Origin: an uncultured Myxococcales bacterium
GTDB taxonomy: Bacteria > Myxococcota_A > UBA9042
NCBI GenBank assembly: GCA_903924465.1
Contig: CAIYBN010000006.1
Location: forward strand, 1-64,000
Direction: 5' to 3'
Length of the DNA stretch: 64,000 nucleotides
A program made the position numbers and the translations under genes. Under the pieces are notes generated by a model. The model was not told the DNA's origin, ran no database searches, and was given only the letters and a program-made list of their open reading frames with translations. This document shows positions 50,201 to 58,797 of the stretch, piece by piece. The stretch's first letter is position 1. Every line of letters begins with the position of its first letter.

Positions 50201-50915
50201 TATCACCAAGCCGATCGACGCGGACGTGCTGTTCGCAACCGTCGCGCGGTGGGGCCGGCGTCAGCAGCCGGTGTCATGGCGCGACGCGCTCACGGCAGTG
50301 GGCGTGGACGTGGACAAAGGCATTGCCCGGTTCTCCGGCAAGGATCTGGCGTATCGGTCCATGGTTTGGCGTTTCCGCGAAGAGTACGCCGACGCCGTGA
50401 CGAACTTGCGGGTTGCGTCGGCAGCAGGCGATGCGGCGACGGCGATGCGCATCGCCCACACGCTTCGTGGCTTGGCGGCGACTTTGGAGGCGGGACCGCT
50501 GGCGAGGGCAGCAGGCAAACTGGAGAGGCTGCTGAAGACAGAGCAGTGTGGCGAGGCGTTTGAAGCGCTGCTGGTGGATTTTGGTGCGGAGCTCACGAAG
50601 TTCGCGACCGCAGCGCAGACGCTGGCACCGACGGACCGAAGTTCCGACGACAACGACGCCATAGACGGCGAGCCGGTCGATTCTGCGCACCTCACGGAAG
50701 TCTACGCTCGGCTTTACAAGCTGCTGGAGACGTCGGACGCAGAGGCCTTGGCGGTGGCGGACGCTCACGAACTGCTGCTTCGTCGCAGCATGGCCAGTAC
50801 GTTCAAGTTCCTGCAGGACGCGCTGCGGAGCTACGACTTCAGCACCGCCCAGCAGATCGTCGGACAAGCCCGGCATTTGCATCTGAACGGGCATATTTCC
50901 CCAAGCGAGGCGTGA
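47202..50915 (+). CDS. 4HB-HAMP-GAF hybrid histidine kinase with two receivers and Hpt
   Basis: 1237 aa. A receptor-like four-helix bundle lies between two transmembrane segments (about 15-38 and 200-222), then HAMP, GAF (about 285-440), a long Gln/Glu-rich coiled coil (about 445-510), HisKA (His517 in MSHEIRTPMNA), HATPase (DTGIGMS, GGSGLGLSISK), two receivers (Asp805 in VFMDWRMPGMDG, Asp951 in VLMDLQMPVMDG) and an Hpt domain (His1086 in AHTLRGLAATL). All phosphorelay residues look intact. It is translationally coupled to the CheR gene, and the next gene starts three bases after its stop. Confidence 0.9.
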   Translation: MKRLTVWVERLQVRTTIALGFAILLALVLGLGVQSLLTIDHLNEATENLYERELLGISHIKEANINLIYISRSVRELMLAPNAQEREKAERAIAKAERTLRSELSEGRKRVHHAENLKILEQFDASFDAYLHNVAHLIELVQKNPDYHSSEATEFMLSAGNVDVLTTSDNLLTTLCKGKERAGDLAASMAASDARQTRQLALVIYAVILLLGLLIAALASGAITAPLNSLNRVVQAIVEGKTDVAVPCITYGNELGAMARSIDVLRGNATDRENVRWVKAGKERIAAVLIGVESLAEFARVLLAELAPLTNAQVGVLFVKDANALTYKLKGSWGYRERKELLTEFSAGEGLIGQTVLEGTPIRITDIPSDYIRVSSALGSAPPRFVETFPVHGIGKDVISVIELAGFTDFSASQRALIDEVLPIVALNLEILERNERTRDLLEQTQRQAEVLRASEDELSAQNDELHAQTAALQEQTAELQRMNAQVAARTDELELARTKAEEATATKSMFLANMSHEIRTPMNAIIGLSQLALRGEQSPKQKDYLQKINRAGTSLLGIINDILDFSKIENGRMELEQVAFPLDEVLDGLATLVGQKANEKSLEFLIHVDPGTPAGLTGDPLRLGQVLTNLANNAIKFTEKGHVTVDVRLGAQRGNQVQLIVSVEDTGIGMSSELCARLFEAFSQADGSTTRKYGGSGLGLSISKRLVEMMGGEIHAESTPGKGSTFKFDAWFGVAPTLTRKPAPLSVRGMHALVVDDNPVAIEILTEQLSELGMRVEAVESGPECIKMLELHDAEDPFRIVFMDWRMPGMDGVAATRAIFDGRELKHRPVVVMVTVFGSDDVRNAAQAAGARTFLAKPVSQSQLLDTMTEIFAPEIREQIRAASQDSGRYAFIDGIAVLLVEDNAVNQQIAVELLQSGGAHVTVAGNGAEALRLLTTAPEPLPWSVVLMDLQMPVMDGHTATLEIRKLERFRSLPIVAMTAHALAEVRERCLAEGMNDHITKPIDADVLFATVARWGRRQQPVSWRDALTAVGVDVDKGIARFSGKDLAYRSMVWRFREEYADAVTNLRVASAAGDAATAMRIAHTLRGLAATLEAGPLARAAGKLERLLKTEQCGEAFEALLVDFGAELTKFATAAQTLAPTDRSSDDNDAIDGEPVDSAHLTEVYARLYKLLETSDAEALAVADAHELLLRRSMASTFKFLQDALRSYDFSTAQQIVGQARHLHLNGHISPSEA

Positions 50916-50918
50916 GAG

Positions 50919-53417
50919 ATGCCGCACGACGCCCACACGCGAAAGCCAACCGTTCTGGTGGTAGACGACGCCCCGCACAACCTGTCCCTGATGGCTCACG
51001 TGCTGACCGGCCAGTACCGCGTCTTGCTGGCCAATTCAGCGGCGCGCGGGCTGGAACTCGCCAAAGGAGACCTTCGTCCAGACCTGATCCTGCTGGATGT
51101 GGTCATGCCCGAGATGGACGGCTATCAAGCCTGCGCACAGCTCAAATGCCACGAGCGTACCCGGGACATTCCAGTCATCTTTCTGACCGCGCTGGCGGAC
51201 GCTGACGATGAGCAACGTGGCCTGGAGGCCGGCGCAGTCGACTACCTGATCAAGCCGATCGAACCGCCCCTCCTTCTGGCCCGTGTCAAGACGCATTTGG
51301 CCGTCCGGGCGAATGCCGAGTCGCGGTTGGTCGAAGCGGTATCCCGCGATCAGGAAGTGGCGGCCCGCAAACTCGCGACAGTGCTGGCGACGTCGGGTGA
51401 CGGCTTCTGGACAATCAACCGCCAAGGGTATGTCACCAGCGTCAATGAGGCCTACTGCCGGCAGCTCGGCTACCACTGGCAGGGTGTAGTCGGCGTCCAC
51501 ATCACAGCATTCATGGAGCGGTCTTACACGAAGGCGGCCATCGCAGCCCACATCCAGCGGATCATCGACGGTGGCGGTCACGCGCGCTTTGAACGCAACC
51601 ATCGCCATTCCGACGGGCATCTTGTCCCCATGGAAATCTCGGTGACGTACATGCCGGAATACGACGAACTGGCGACGTTTCTGCACGATGTCTCAGAGCG
51701 TCGACTTGCCGAAACGGCGCAACGAAACCTGGTCGAGGAGCGCGGCGCCGCGGCGCGCAAGTTGGCGGCGATCATCAACACCACTGGCGACGGCTTCTGG
51801 ACGGCCAATCTCGACGGCGTCATCGGTAGCGTCAACGACACGTACTGCACGATGGTGGGCTACGCACGTGAGGAGATTCTCGGCCAACACATCTGTTTCT
51901 TTGAAACCGTCAAGAAGACTCGCGAGCAAATCTACGCGCACACCCAGCGGATCATTGAAGGCGGCGGCCACGAGATGTTTGAGACACGCCACACACACCG
52001 GGACGGTCACTCCATCTGCCTGGAAGTGTCCGTGACGCATGTCCCCGAAGAAGCAGAAATGGTGGCCTTTCTGCGGGATATCTCGGAGCGCAAGCGTCAG
52101 GAAGAACTGCTGCGGCAGGCGGCGTTTCACGACGTGCTGACCGACCTTCCGAATCGCCGAATGCTCATCGACTCGTGGCGACGCGCGTCGGCGGCGGTTA
52201 CACGGCATGGCAACCGGGGCGCGGTCTTGTTGATCGATCTGGACCACTTCAAGGTGCTCAATGACAGCATGGGGCATGACGCTGGCGACACGTTTCTTCG
52301 GCAGGTCGCGACGCGCCTGCGCACGTGCGTACGCGACGTGGACACTGTGGCGCGACTCGGCGGCGATGAATTTGCGGTGCTCTTGGTCGACCTGAGTTCG
52401 GTGATGGACGAGGCCGCGACCCAGGCTGCAGTTGTTGCCGAGCGCATTCGAACCAGCCTGAGCGAAGACTTTGGCATCAACAACACCATCTACCGCGGCG
52501 GTTGTAGCATCGGCGTCACGCTGTTTCGCAGCGACCGTGACGAACTGGACGGGCTGCTGAAATTTGCCGATTCGGCGATGTACCAAGCCAAGCGGAGCGG
52601 CCGCAACGCGGTGCGGTTCTTCGACAGCTTGACGCAGGAAAAGGTGACCGAACGCGACGCACGTGCGGTTGAGTTGCGCGCGGCATTGGCGGGTGACCAA
52701 TTCCTGCTCCATTACCAAATCCAGGTGGACGCGGACCGGAAACCGCTCGGCGCAGAGGCGCTTGTGCGCTGGATGCATCCTGAGCGCGGCCTCATCCCAC
52801 CTGGCCACTTCATCGCGTTGGCCGAGGAAACCGGGATCATTCTCGAATTGGGATTATGGGTATTGACATCAGCATGCCGGCAACTCAGTGCATGGCAAGC
52901 GTCGCCGACCACGCGCAATCTGCCGATTTCCGTGAACGTCAGTGCCCGGCAATTTGGCCAAAGGGACTTTGTCGATCACGTTCATCGGGTCCTCGATGAG
53001 ACCGGAGCGCCGCCGCATCTGCTCAAGTTGGAGTTGACGGAGTCGACTGCGCTCCGCAACGTGGAGAAGACGATTGAGACGATGCACGCCATCAAGGCGT
53101 TCGGCGTCACGTTTGCCATGGACGACTTCGGTACGGGCTACTCGTCGCTGACCTACCTGAAACGTTTGCCGTTTGACCAGCTGAAGATTGATCAGTCCTT
53201 CGTGCGCGGCCTGCCAGACGACGGCGTCGGTGCGGCAATTGTCGAGTCGATCATCGCAATGAGTCGGGCATTGGGCATCGAAGTCATTGCGGAAGGCATC
53301 GAAACCATGTCGGAGTTTCAAGCGCTGGAAGCGCGTGGTTGCCTCAAATACCAAGGCTATTTGTTCAGCCGGCCGATCCCGTCGACCGAGTACGAGTCAT
53401 TGCTGATTGTGCATTGA
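50919..53417 (+). CDS. Response regulator REC-PAS-PAS-GGDEF-EAL
   Basis: 832 aa: N-terminal receiver (Asp60 in [13 protein letters not shown]), two similar PAS domains (each with TSGDGFWT or TTGDGFWT), GGDEF (481-485 in [10 protein letters not shown]) and EAL (Glu613 in GAEALVRW) with [10 protein letters not shown] and DQSFVRGL. Both the cyclase and phosphodiesterase signatures are intact, so it could make or degrade c-di-GMP depending on signal. It begins three bases after the hybrid kinase stop and is the probable c-di-GMP output of the locus. Confidence 0.92.
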   Translation: MPHDAHTRKPTVLVVDDAPHNLSLMAHVLTGQYRVLLANSAARGLELAKGDLRPDLILLDVVMPEMDGYQACAQLKCHERTRDIPVIFLTALADADDEQRGLEAGAVDYLIKPIEPPLLLARVKTHLAVRANAESRLVEAVSRDQEVAARKLATVLATSGDGFWTINRQGYVTSVNEAYCRQLGYHWQGVVGVHITAFMERSYTKAAIAAHIQRIIDGGGHARFERNHRHSDGHLVPMEISVTYMPEYDELATFLHDVSERRLAETAQRNLVEERGAAARKLAAIINTTGDGFWTANLDGVIGSVNDTYCTMVGYAREEILGQHICFFETVKKTREQIYAHTQRIIEGGGHEMFETRHTHRDGHSICLEVSVTHVPEEAEMVAFLRDISERKRQEELLRQAAFHDVLTDLPNRRMLIDSWRRASAAVTRHGNRGAVLLIDLDHFKVLNDSMGHDAGDTFLRQVATRLRTCVRDVDTVARLGGDEFAVLLVDLSSVMDEAATQAAVVAERIRTSLSEDFGINNTIYRGGCSIGVTLFRSDRDELDGLLKFADSAMYQAKRSGRNAVRFFDSLTQEKVTERDARAVELRAALAGDQFLLHYQIQVDADRKPLGAEALVRWMHPERGLIPPGHFIALAEETGIILELGLWVLTSACRQLSAWQASPTTRNLPISVNVSARQFGQRDFVDHVHRVLDETGAPPHLLKLELTESTALRNVEKTIETMHAIKAFGVTFAMDDFGTGYSSLTYLKRLPFDQLKIDQSFVRGLPDDGVGAAIVESIIAMSRALGIEVIAEGIETMSEFQALEARGCLKYQGYLFSRPIPSTEYESLLIVH

Positions 53418-53514
53418 CCGTTGGGGACCGTGCTTGCGAAGAGCCGCTGGGACAAGTAGGGTTGTGCCCGCTCGTTCGTCACCGCGACAAAGGGGCCTCT
53501 TCGATGGAGTTTGT

Positions 53515-54291
53515 ATGGCCGCGCGCATTTTGATCGTCGAAGACAATCTGATCAACCAACGCGTCGCCCATGACACGCTCTGCAGCGCCCATTACCGCGT
53601 CGACGTGGTCGCGAACGGTCAGCAAGCGCTGGAGGCCACGGCTGCGACCGACTACGACCTGATTCTGCTCGATTGGCATATGCCGGTCATGGATGGCTTC
53701 GAAACGGTTCGAGCGTTGCGCAGCGGGTCGCGGACTGCTGACGTCAAGGTGTTGGCAATGACGGCCAACGTCATGAGTGGTGACCGTGAACGATGCCTTG
53801 CGGCTGGCATGGACGATCACATCGGCAAGCCGATCGCGCCATCCGCGTTGCTCGAACGCGTGGCCTACTGGCTAGGACGACCGCGGACTCCGGGGAGCGC
53901 ACAGGACGTGGCTCTGCTTCCGGGAGGGCCCGGGCTGATTGAACGGAGCATACTCGCGGAGCTTGCGGCGCTCGAGGGCGACGACGGCTTGGCGCTGCTG
54001 TACGACCTGAAACAGCTGATTCGGGAGACGATTTCTCGGGTTGAACCGGAGTTGCAGGATGCCGTGGTGGCGAGGCAGTGGGATCGCGTCGCTCAAGCAG
54101 CTCACGCGCTGAAGTCGAGCACCGGCACGCTTGGGCTTACTGCGTTGGCAAGCGCGTGCAACGCATTGGAGCAGCTGACGCGAGAAGGTTCGACTTTGGA
54201 GGCGGAGCTTGTTTTGGGGCGGCTGCGGCAACTCGTGGTGCCCTCGCTGGCGGCGATGGACGCCGCGATTGCAGAGTTGGTGGACCGGTAG
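53515..54291 (+). CDS. REC-Hpt phosphorelay protein
   Basis: 258 aa: a receiver (Asp53 in LILLDWHMPVMDGF) and a C-terminal Hpt domain with His197 in AAHALKSSTGTLGL. This pairing can pass phosphate between kinases and regulators. GGAG lies five bases before ATG 53515, and the frame extends upstream to 53407, overlapping the previous gene, but the shorter start is better. A 97-base gap separates it from the GGDEF-EAL gene. Confidence 0.9.
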   Translation: MAARILIVEDNLINQRVAHDTLCSAHYRVDVVANGQQALEATAATDYDLILLDWHMPVMDGFETVRALRSGSRTADVKVLAMTANVMSGDRERCLAAGMDDHIGKPIAPSALLERVAYWLGRPRTPGSAQDVALLPGGPGLIERSILAELAALEGDDGLALLYDLKQLIRETISRVEPELQDAVVARQWDRVAQAAHALKSSTGTLGLTALASACNALEQLTREGSTLEAELVLGRLRQLVVPSLAAMDAAIAELVDR

Positions 54292-54345
54292 GACGTTCTA
54301 CGCGAGATTTCCGACGGGGCTGCCGGTCGTACAGAGGAGGGGCCT

Positions 54346-54771
54346 ATGGTCTGGACACACAATCAACCCATGCTGACGATGGCCGCCGCGCAAGCCCTGC
54401 TCCACGCGGGGGTTGCTCAAGCCATCCGGGAAGGCATCGGCGTCAGCATCACAGTGCTGGATCCGGCCGGGCGCTTGTTGGCGTTCCTGCGCATGGATGG
54501 CGCCCCGCACGTGAGCATCGAGACGTCGTTGAAGAAGGCTCGGACGGCGGTTGGACTCGGCTTACCGACCGGCCAAGCATGGCTGGATTTTGTGCGCGGC
54601 GACCCGATCCTGGAGGGGGGCGTTGGGCATCTGCCAGACTTCATCCTGCTCGGCGGTGGCGTGCCCGTGCGACTTGCTGGCCAACTCGTCGGCGCCCTCG
54701 GTGTGAGTGGCGGGCACTATTCCCAAGATGAGCGTGTGGCGGCGGCAGCGGTGCGTGGCTTGGAGTCCTAG
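54346..54771 (+). CDS. HbpS/GlcG-type haem-binding-like protein (DUF336 family)
   Basis: A 141-aa protein of the Haem_degrading/GlcG family: MLTMAAAQALLHAGVAQAIR, GIGVSITVLDPAGRLLAF, GGVPVRLAGQLVGALGVSGG. In Streptomyces the family member HbpS binds haem and modulates the sensor kinase SenS. Here no signal peptide is visible, so it is probably cytoplasmic. AGGAGG lies seven bases before the ATG, and the next kinase gene begins directly after its stop, suggesting a sensor-kinase pair. Haem binding is inferred from family only. Confidence 0.82.
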   Translation: MVWTHNQPMLTMAAAQALLHAGVAQAIREGIGVSITVLDPAGRLLAFLRMDGAPHVSIETSLKKARTAVGLGLPTGQAWLDFVRGDPILEGGVGHLPDFILLGGGVPVRLAGQLVGALGVSGGHYSQDERVAAAAVRGLES

Positions 54772-56718
54772 ATGCAGGTGGCGTCTGACACACTGGCCGC
54801 TGGAACGCAGGTATCCGCGTCGCTCATCCTGCCTCTGGTCTCTGCCCGCGACGTTTGCGAGCTGGCCCAAGCTTTGATGGCTGCAGTCGACACGCTCATT
54901 CCCTGCGACAACACCGGATTCTACTTTCTGAATCCAAAGACATACCAGCTGGATCTGGTATTTGCCAAAGGCTTTAGTGAGGTTGAGCGCGCGGAAGCGC
55001 AGGCGAGTATGGATCGGCGGCATCCCGGCTGGGTCGTGCGCCATCGCAAGGCGCTTTACGTTCCCGATACCGACGCAGATCCGCTCCTCTCGCAGAATCC
55101 ATTGCCGCGAATGTCCCATATTCGTTCCCGTTTCTACGTGCCTCTGGTGTGCGAAGACCAATGCGTCGGCGCGTTGGGTATCGCATCGCGCACGCCAAAC
55201 GCGTTCAGTGACGAACACCGTGCCCAATTCGCGCTGTTGGGCGAGTTCACGGCCCAAGCCCACGCCCGTTTGGTGGAAACCGAGCAACTCCGGCAAAGTC
55301 GGCGACAGTTGGAGACGGCGATCTCAGCCGCTGAAGAAGGCCTTTGGGAATGGGATATTCCTTCAGGTATCGTACGGTTCTCGTCGACGTGGCAAACCAT
55401 GCTCGGCTACGCGCCAGACGAATTGCCGCACCGCGAGGAAACGTTCTTCCGCCTTTTGCACCCAGACGATGTCCCGCTGGTGTCGGCAGCCCTGCGCGCG
55501 CATTTCCAGGACAACGTTCCCTACGCAATGGAAGTGCGCATGAAGCGGCGCGACGACACCTATGCGTGGATCCTCGCGCGCGGGCAGGCGCTGCACGATG
55601 CGACGACGGGCGAGGTTCGAACGATGTCCGGCACCCACGTGGATCTCACGAGTTTGAAGGCGGCCCAGGAGTCCATGCGCGAGGCGCGCGACGCTGCTCT
55701 GGCGGCGTCGCAGCTGAAGTCGGCGTTCGTCGCCAACATGAGTCACGAGATTCGGACCCCGATGAACGGCGTCATCGGGCTGACATACCTGTTGCTGGAC
55801 ACGAATCTCGACGCACAACAACGCGAATACACCACGCTCATCCGCTCTTCCGCTGAGGCCCTTTTGGGCGTTCTGAACGACGTATTGGACTTTTCCAAGG
55901 TGGAATCCGGTCGCCTCGATGTGCAGCGCCAGCCGCTGTCGCTGAACACACTGGTGGACGAGGCGATCGCCGGGTCGTCCGGAATTGCCACCGCGAAAGG
56001 CTTGCGGATCGTCAATGAACTGTCGGGGGAACCGCTGCTCGTCACAGGCGATCGCTTGCGGGTGCGACAAATACTCATGAATCTATTGGGTAACGCGCTG
56101 AAGTTCACCGAGCGCGGTCAAGTCGTGGTGCGCGTCTCCCAGAATGGGCGCCACATGGTGCGTGTGGAAGTTCAGGACACTGGCATCGGGGTAGCGCCTG
56201 AAGCCGCCGCCCACATCTTTCAGCCGTTTCGCCAAGCCGATGGCTCCACGACGCGCAATCAGGGTGGAACTGGGCTGGGCTTGGCTATCAGCCGGCAACT
56301 CGCAGAGTTGATGGGCGGCGCGATTGGGTATGAGCGCCCGAAGGGAGGCGGTTCGACCTTCTGGTTTGAGATGCCCGCCGTGGCATCGCTCCGACCGCAG
56401 CGTCTCGGACGGAACGTCTGGACGTTGGACTCCGACGTGATCGAACTGCGCCTTTTGCGCGCGGTGACTGGCGGCGAGCCGGTGCACCGGCTGATGCGGC
56501 TGGAGGACCTGGCGCGCCTGATGCCGCCGCCCGATTTGCTGATCGTAGCGGGAAGTGCAGTCAAGCCAGAGGAACTCGAAGCTGCGATCGGGACGATGGA
56601 CGAGCACGCGCCGCGTCCAGAGGTTGTCGTCCGAACCAGCGACGCGACAACGGCCCAGGCTTTTGCCGCCCGTGGCTTTCAGCGCGTCGTGGCCAGCGTC
56701 CGCGAACTTTCGCGCTGA
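54772..56718 (+). CDS. GAF-PAS histidine kinase with degenerate C-terminal receiver
   Basis: 648 aa: GAF (about 20-170), PAS (about 180-300, with WEWDIPSGIVRFSSTWQ), HisKA (His325 in MSHEIRTPMNG), HATPase (DTGIGV, GGTGLGLAISR) and a C-terminal extension of about 110 residues with receiver-like rhythm but no phosphoacceptor Asp (LLIVAGSAV where an Asp is expected). It begins immediately after the HbpS-like stop. The following receiver gene overlaps its stop (TGATG). No transmembrane segment is seen. Confidence 0.88.
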   Translation: MQVASDTLAAGTQVSASLILPLVSARDVCELAQALMAAVDTLIPCDNTGFYFLNPKTYQLDLVFAKGFSEVERAEAQASMDRRHPGWVVRHRKALYVPDTDADPLLSQNPLPRMSHIRSRFYVPLVCEDQCVGALGIASRTPNAFSDEHRAQFALLGEFTAQAHARLVETEQLRQSRRQLETAISAAEEGLWEWDIPSGIVRFSSTWQTMLGYAPDELPHREETFFRLLHPDDVPLVSAALRAHFQDNVPYAMEVRMKRRDDTYAWILARGQALHDATTGEVRTMSGTHVDLTSLKAAQESMREARDAALAASQLKSAFVANMSHEIRTPMNGVIGLTYLLLDTNLDAQQREYTTLIRSSAEALLGVLNDVLDFSKVESGRLDVQRQPLSLNTLVDEAIAGSSGIATAKGLRIVNELSGEPLLVTGDRLRVRQILMNLLGNALKFTERGQVVVRVSQNGRHMVRVEVQDTGIGVAPEAAAHIFQPFRQADGSTTRNQGGTGLGLAISRQLAELMGGAIGYERPKGGGSTFWFEMPAVASLRPQRLGRNVWTLDSDVIELRLLRAVTGGEPVHRLMRLEDLARLMPPPDLLIVAGSAVKPEELEAAIGTMDEHAPRPEVVVRTSDATTAQAFAARGFQRVVASVRELSR

Positions 56719-57236
56719 TGCCGGGCGTATTGCTTGATGTGCGAGGCCATCTGGCGGAGACTCCGCCCATGGCTCGTTGTCCTTTTTCCAACGTCAGCAC
56801 CACCCCGATTCGCACGGCGGCGTGGCAAGTCCTCGTTGCCGATGATGACCCGAGTATTCAGCTGGTGACACGCGCCGCTCTTCGCCACGTCACGGTTGCG
56901 GGGCGACCTCTCGCGCTCTCTCAGGCGGCATCGGTCGCGGATGCGCGTGCGTGGCTCGCGGGCAACGCAGAACCGGCGCTTCTGCTGCTGGATGTTGGCC
57001 TCGACACCGATGACGCGGGGTTGATCCTCGCCCGGGAAGTGCGCCAGGGACTGGGTAATCAGACCGTCCGCATTCTCCTGCGCTCGGGCCGGGATCCGGA
57101 GAGCCTGCGCGCTAGCGTTGTCGGACTGGACGTAGGCGACGTGTTGGGCAAAGCCACGGGTACCTTGCCAGAACTGCGCGCCGCCATCATAACAGCCCTG
57201 GAAGCCTACGCGCGTCTCACTCGAACGGAGGATTGA
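56718..57236 (+). CDS. Orphan receiver protein of the DUF3369-associated type
   Basis: 172 aa with one receiver: acidic pocket VADDDPS, phosphoacceptor Asp92 in LLLLDVGLDTDDAGL, and the LRSGRDPES segment. The longer VxTDDAGL block and downstream QTVRILLR resemble receivers that precede DUF3369 domains. It clearly resembles the first receiver of the giant hybrid kinase at 60614. No output domain is present, so it may act as a phosphate sink or shuttle. Start ATG 56718 overlaps the kinase stop; an internal ATG at 56769 is possible. Confidence 0.85.
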   Translation: MPGVLLDVRGHLAETPPMARCPFSNVSTTPIRTAAWQVLVADDDPSIQLVTRAALRHVTVAGRPLALSQAASVADARAWLAGNAEPALLLLDVGLDTDDAGLILAREVRQGLGNQTVRILLRSGRDPESLRASVVGLDVGDVLGKATGTLPELRAAIITALEAYARLTRTED

Positions 57237-57242
57237 CGCGCT

Positions 57243-58589
57243 GTGCCAGACACCATTTTCATCGTTGAAGATGACAAGATCGTCCGCACGATTCTTGAGC
57301 GTTGGTTGAGCGCCAACGACTGGCGTGTCGTGTCCTGCGACAGCGCGGCAGTGTGCCTCGACCGGCTCGCACAGGTCCTGCCAGACGCCATCTGTCTCGA
57401 CCTGCACTTGCCGGATAGCGATGGCCTGAGCTTGCTCGCCCAGATTCAGCGTATCCATCCTGAGACGCCGGTGCTCGTGCTGACCGCGGACACGTCTGCG
57501 GAGACGGCCGTGCGGGCGTTGCAGGCTGGAGCCTTTGACTATTTGACGAAGCCGCTCGACCGTATCCGCCTCCTGACGGGCCTCCGTAACGCATTACGCT
57601 CCCACGCCCTGAGCCAATTGGTGCACCGGCAACAGCAAGTGTCGACGGACTTTGCCGTGCCGGGTCTGTTGGGCACGTCGGCGCCGATGCGCAAAGTCCG
57701 CGAGTTGATTCACCTGGTGGCGGCGCGTCACGTTGACGTGCTGATCGAAGGCGAGACCGGGACCGGCAAGGAGGCGGTGGCACGGGGAATTCACGCGCTC
57801 GGACAACGGCCGAATGCCCCGTTTGTGGCGATCAATTGCGCGACGTTGTCAGAAACGTTGATGGATAGTGAGCTTTTTGGCCATGAGCGCAACGCCTTCA
57901 CCGGCGCCCACCGCCAGCACGCCGGGCGTTTCGAGCAGGCTGACGGTGGCACATTGTTCCTCGATGAGGTCGGGGAATTGTCGCTCCCGGCCCAAGCCAA
58001 GCTCCTCCGCGTCCTGCAGGAGCGGCGATTCTATCGCGTGGGCGGAACGGCGGAAATTGGCACGGATTTCAGGCTCATTGCCGCGACGAATCGTTCACTG
58101 GCGCAGATGGTTCAAGACCATCGGTTCCGCGAGGATTTGCTGTTCCGTATCGCGGTCTTTGAGATCCATGTTCCGTCTCTGCGGGAGCACTTGGAAGACA
58201 TCGGGCTTCTGGCCGGCGCGTTTTTGGCACAGCAGACGCAGTTGGCCGACGGTCAGCAGTTGACGCTGTCGGTCGAGGCTGTGCGTGCGTTGACCTCGCG
58301 ACCCTGGCCCGGCAATGTTCGGGAACTCCAGAATGCTCTGCGGCGCGGCGCAGTAGTCGCTGGTCCTGATGGTGTGATAGCGGTTGAAGGCGCGTCACGG
58401 CCGATGCCAACCGACCCCGTTGCGCCCGCACTGCGCACGTTGGCCGAGTTGGAGCGGGACGCGATTGAGCGGGCCGTGGCGCGGCATGGCGATGACTTGC
58501 TCGCCGCTTCCCGCGCCTTGGGAATCGGTCGGTCGACCTTGTATCGCAAGCTGGCGACCTACGGACTCCCGTTGCCTGGCCGTCGCTGA
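57243..58589 (+). CDS. NtrC-type sigma-54 activator response regulator
   Basis: 448 aa from GTG 57243: receiver (Asp53 in CLDLHLPDSDG), AAA+ domain with Walker A GETGTGKE (170-177), sigma-54 contact loop NAFTGA (217-222), Walker B LFLDEVGEL and a Fis-type HTH at the C-terminus (AASRALGIGRSTLYRKLATY). The loop has Asn in place of the first Gly of GAFTGA. It sits directly upstream of a -24/-12 promoter for the H-NOX operon, so it probably activates that promoter. Confidence 0.93.
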   Translation: MPDTIFIVEDDKIVRTILERWLSANDWRVVSCDSAAVCLDRLAQVLPDAICLDLHLPDSDGLSLLAQIQRIHPETPVLVLTADTSAETAVRALQAGAFDYLTKPLDRIRLLTGLRNALRSHALSQLVHRQQQVSTDFAVPGLLGTSAPMRKVRELIHLVAARHVDVLIEGETGTGKEAVARGIHALGQRPNAPFVAINCATLSETLMDSELFGHERNAFTGAHRQHAGRFEQADGGTLFLDEVGELSLPAQAKLLRVLQERRFYRVGGTAEIGTDFRLIAATNRSLAQMVQDHRFREDLLFRIAVFEIHVPSLREHLEDIGLLAGAFLAQQTQLADGQQLTLSVEAVRALTSRPWPGNVRELQNALRRGAVVAGPDGVIAVEGASRPMPTDPVAPALRTLAELERDAIERAVARHGDDLLAASRALGIGRSTLYRKLATYGLPLPGRR

Positions 58590-58619
58590 CAGGTGGGCAG
58601 TCACTGGCGTTCTCAAGAT

Positions 58620-58634
58620 GGGAAGCCGTTTCCC
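58620..58634. promoter_or_regulatory. Short inverted repeat, candidate upstream activator site
   Basis: GGGAA (58620-58624) and TTCCC (58630-58634) flank a five-base spacer about 145 bp upstream of the predicted transcription start of H-NOX. NtrC-type regulators bind dyads at such distances. Another small dyad ATTG/CAAT follows at 58637-58649. The evidence is weak, because arms are short. Confidence 0.25.
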
Positions 58635-58753
58635 GTATTGGTACGCAATCGGGTCATCGCGCCGCTGGCGTCGCGGTTTCGCCATAACCTGAGTTGTCGC
58701 GTTAGCTCCGCTATTTCAGTGCGCTACAAATCGACACACTTCTGCGGCGATTC

Positions 58754-58769
58754 TGGCGTGGTCCTTGCA
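58754..58769 (+). promoter_or_regulatory. Sigma-54 (-24/-12) promoter of the H-NOX operon
   Basis: The sequence TGGCGTGGTCCTTGCA fits the degenerate consensus TGGYRYRN4TTGCW at every position, with the invariant GG (58755-58756) and GC (58767-58768) correctly spaced. The predicted start of transcription is near 58780, just before the GGAGG and ATG (58798) of H-NOX. The gene immediately upstream encodes a sigma-54 activator. The rest of this 208-bp gap holds only the small dyads listed above. Confidence 0.7.
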
Positions 58770-58797
58770 AATCCGTGTTCCGGCTTTGGAGGTCCCC

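Noticed and set aside
53423..53438. Possible sigma-54 site ahead of the REC-Hpt gene
   Set aside because: GG and GC spacing is right but the -25 T and two other consensus positions are wrong; too weak to list.
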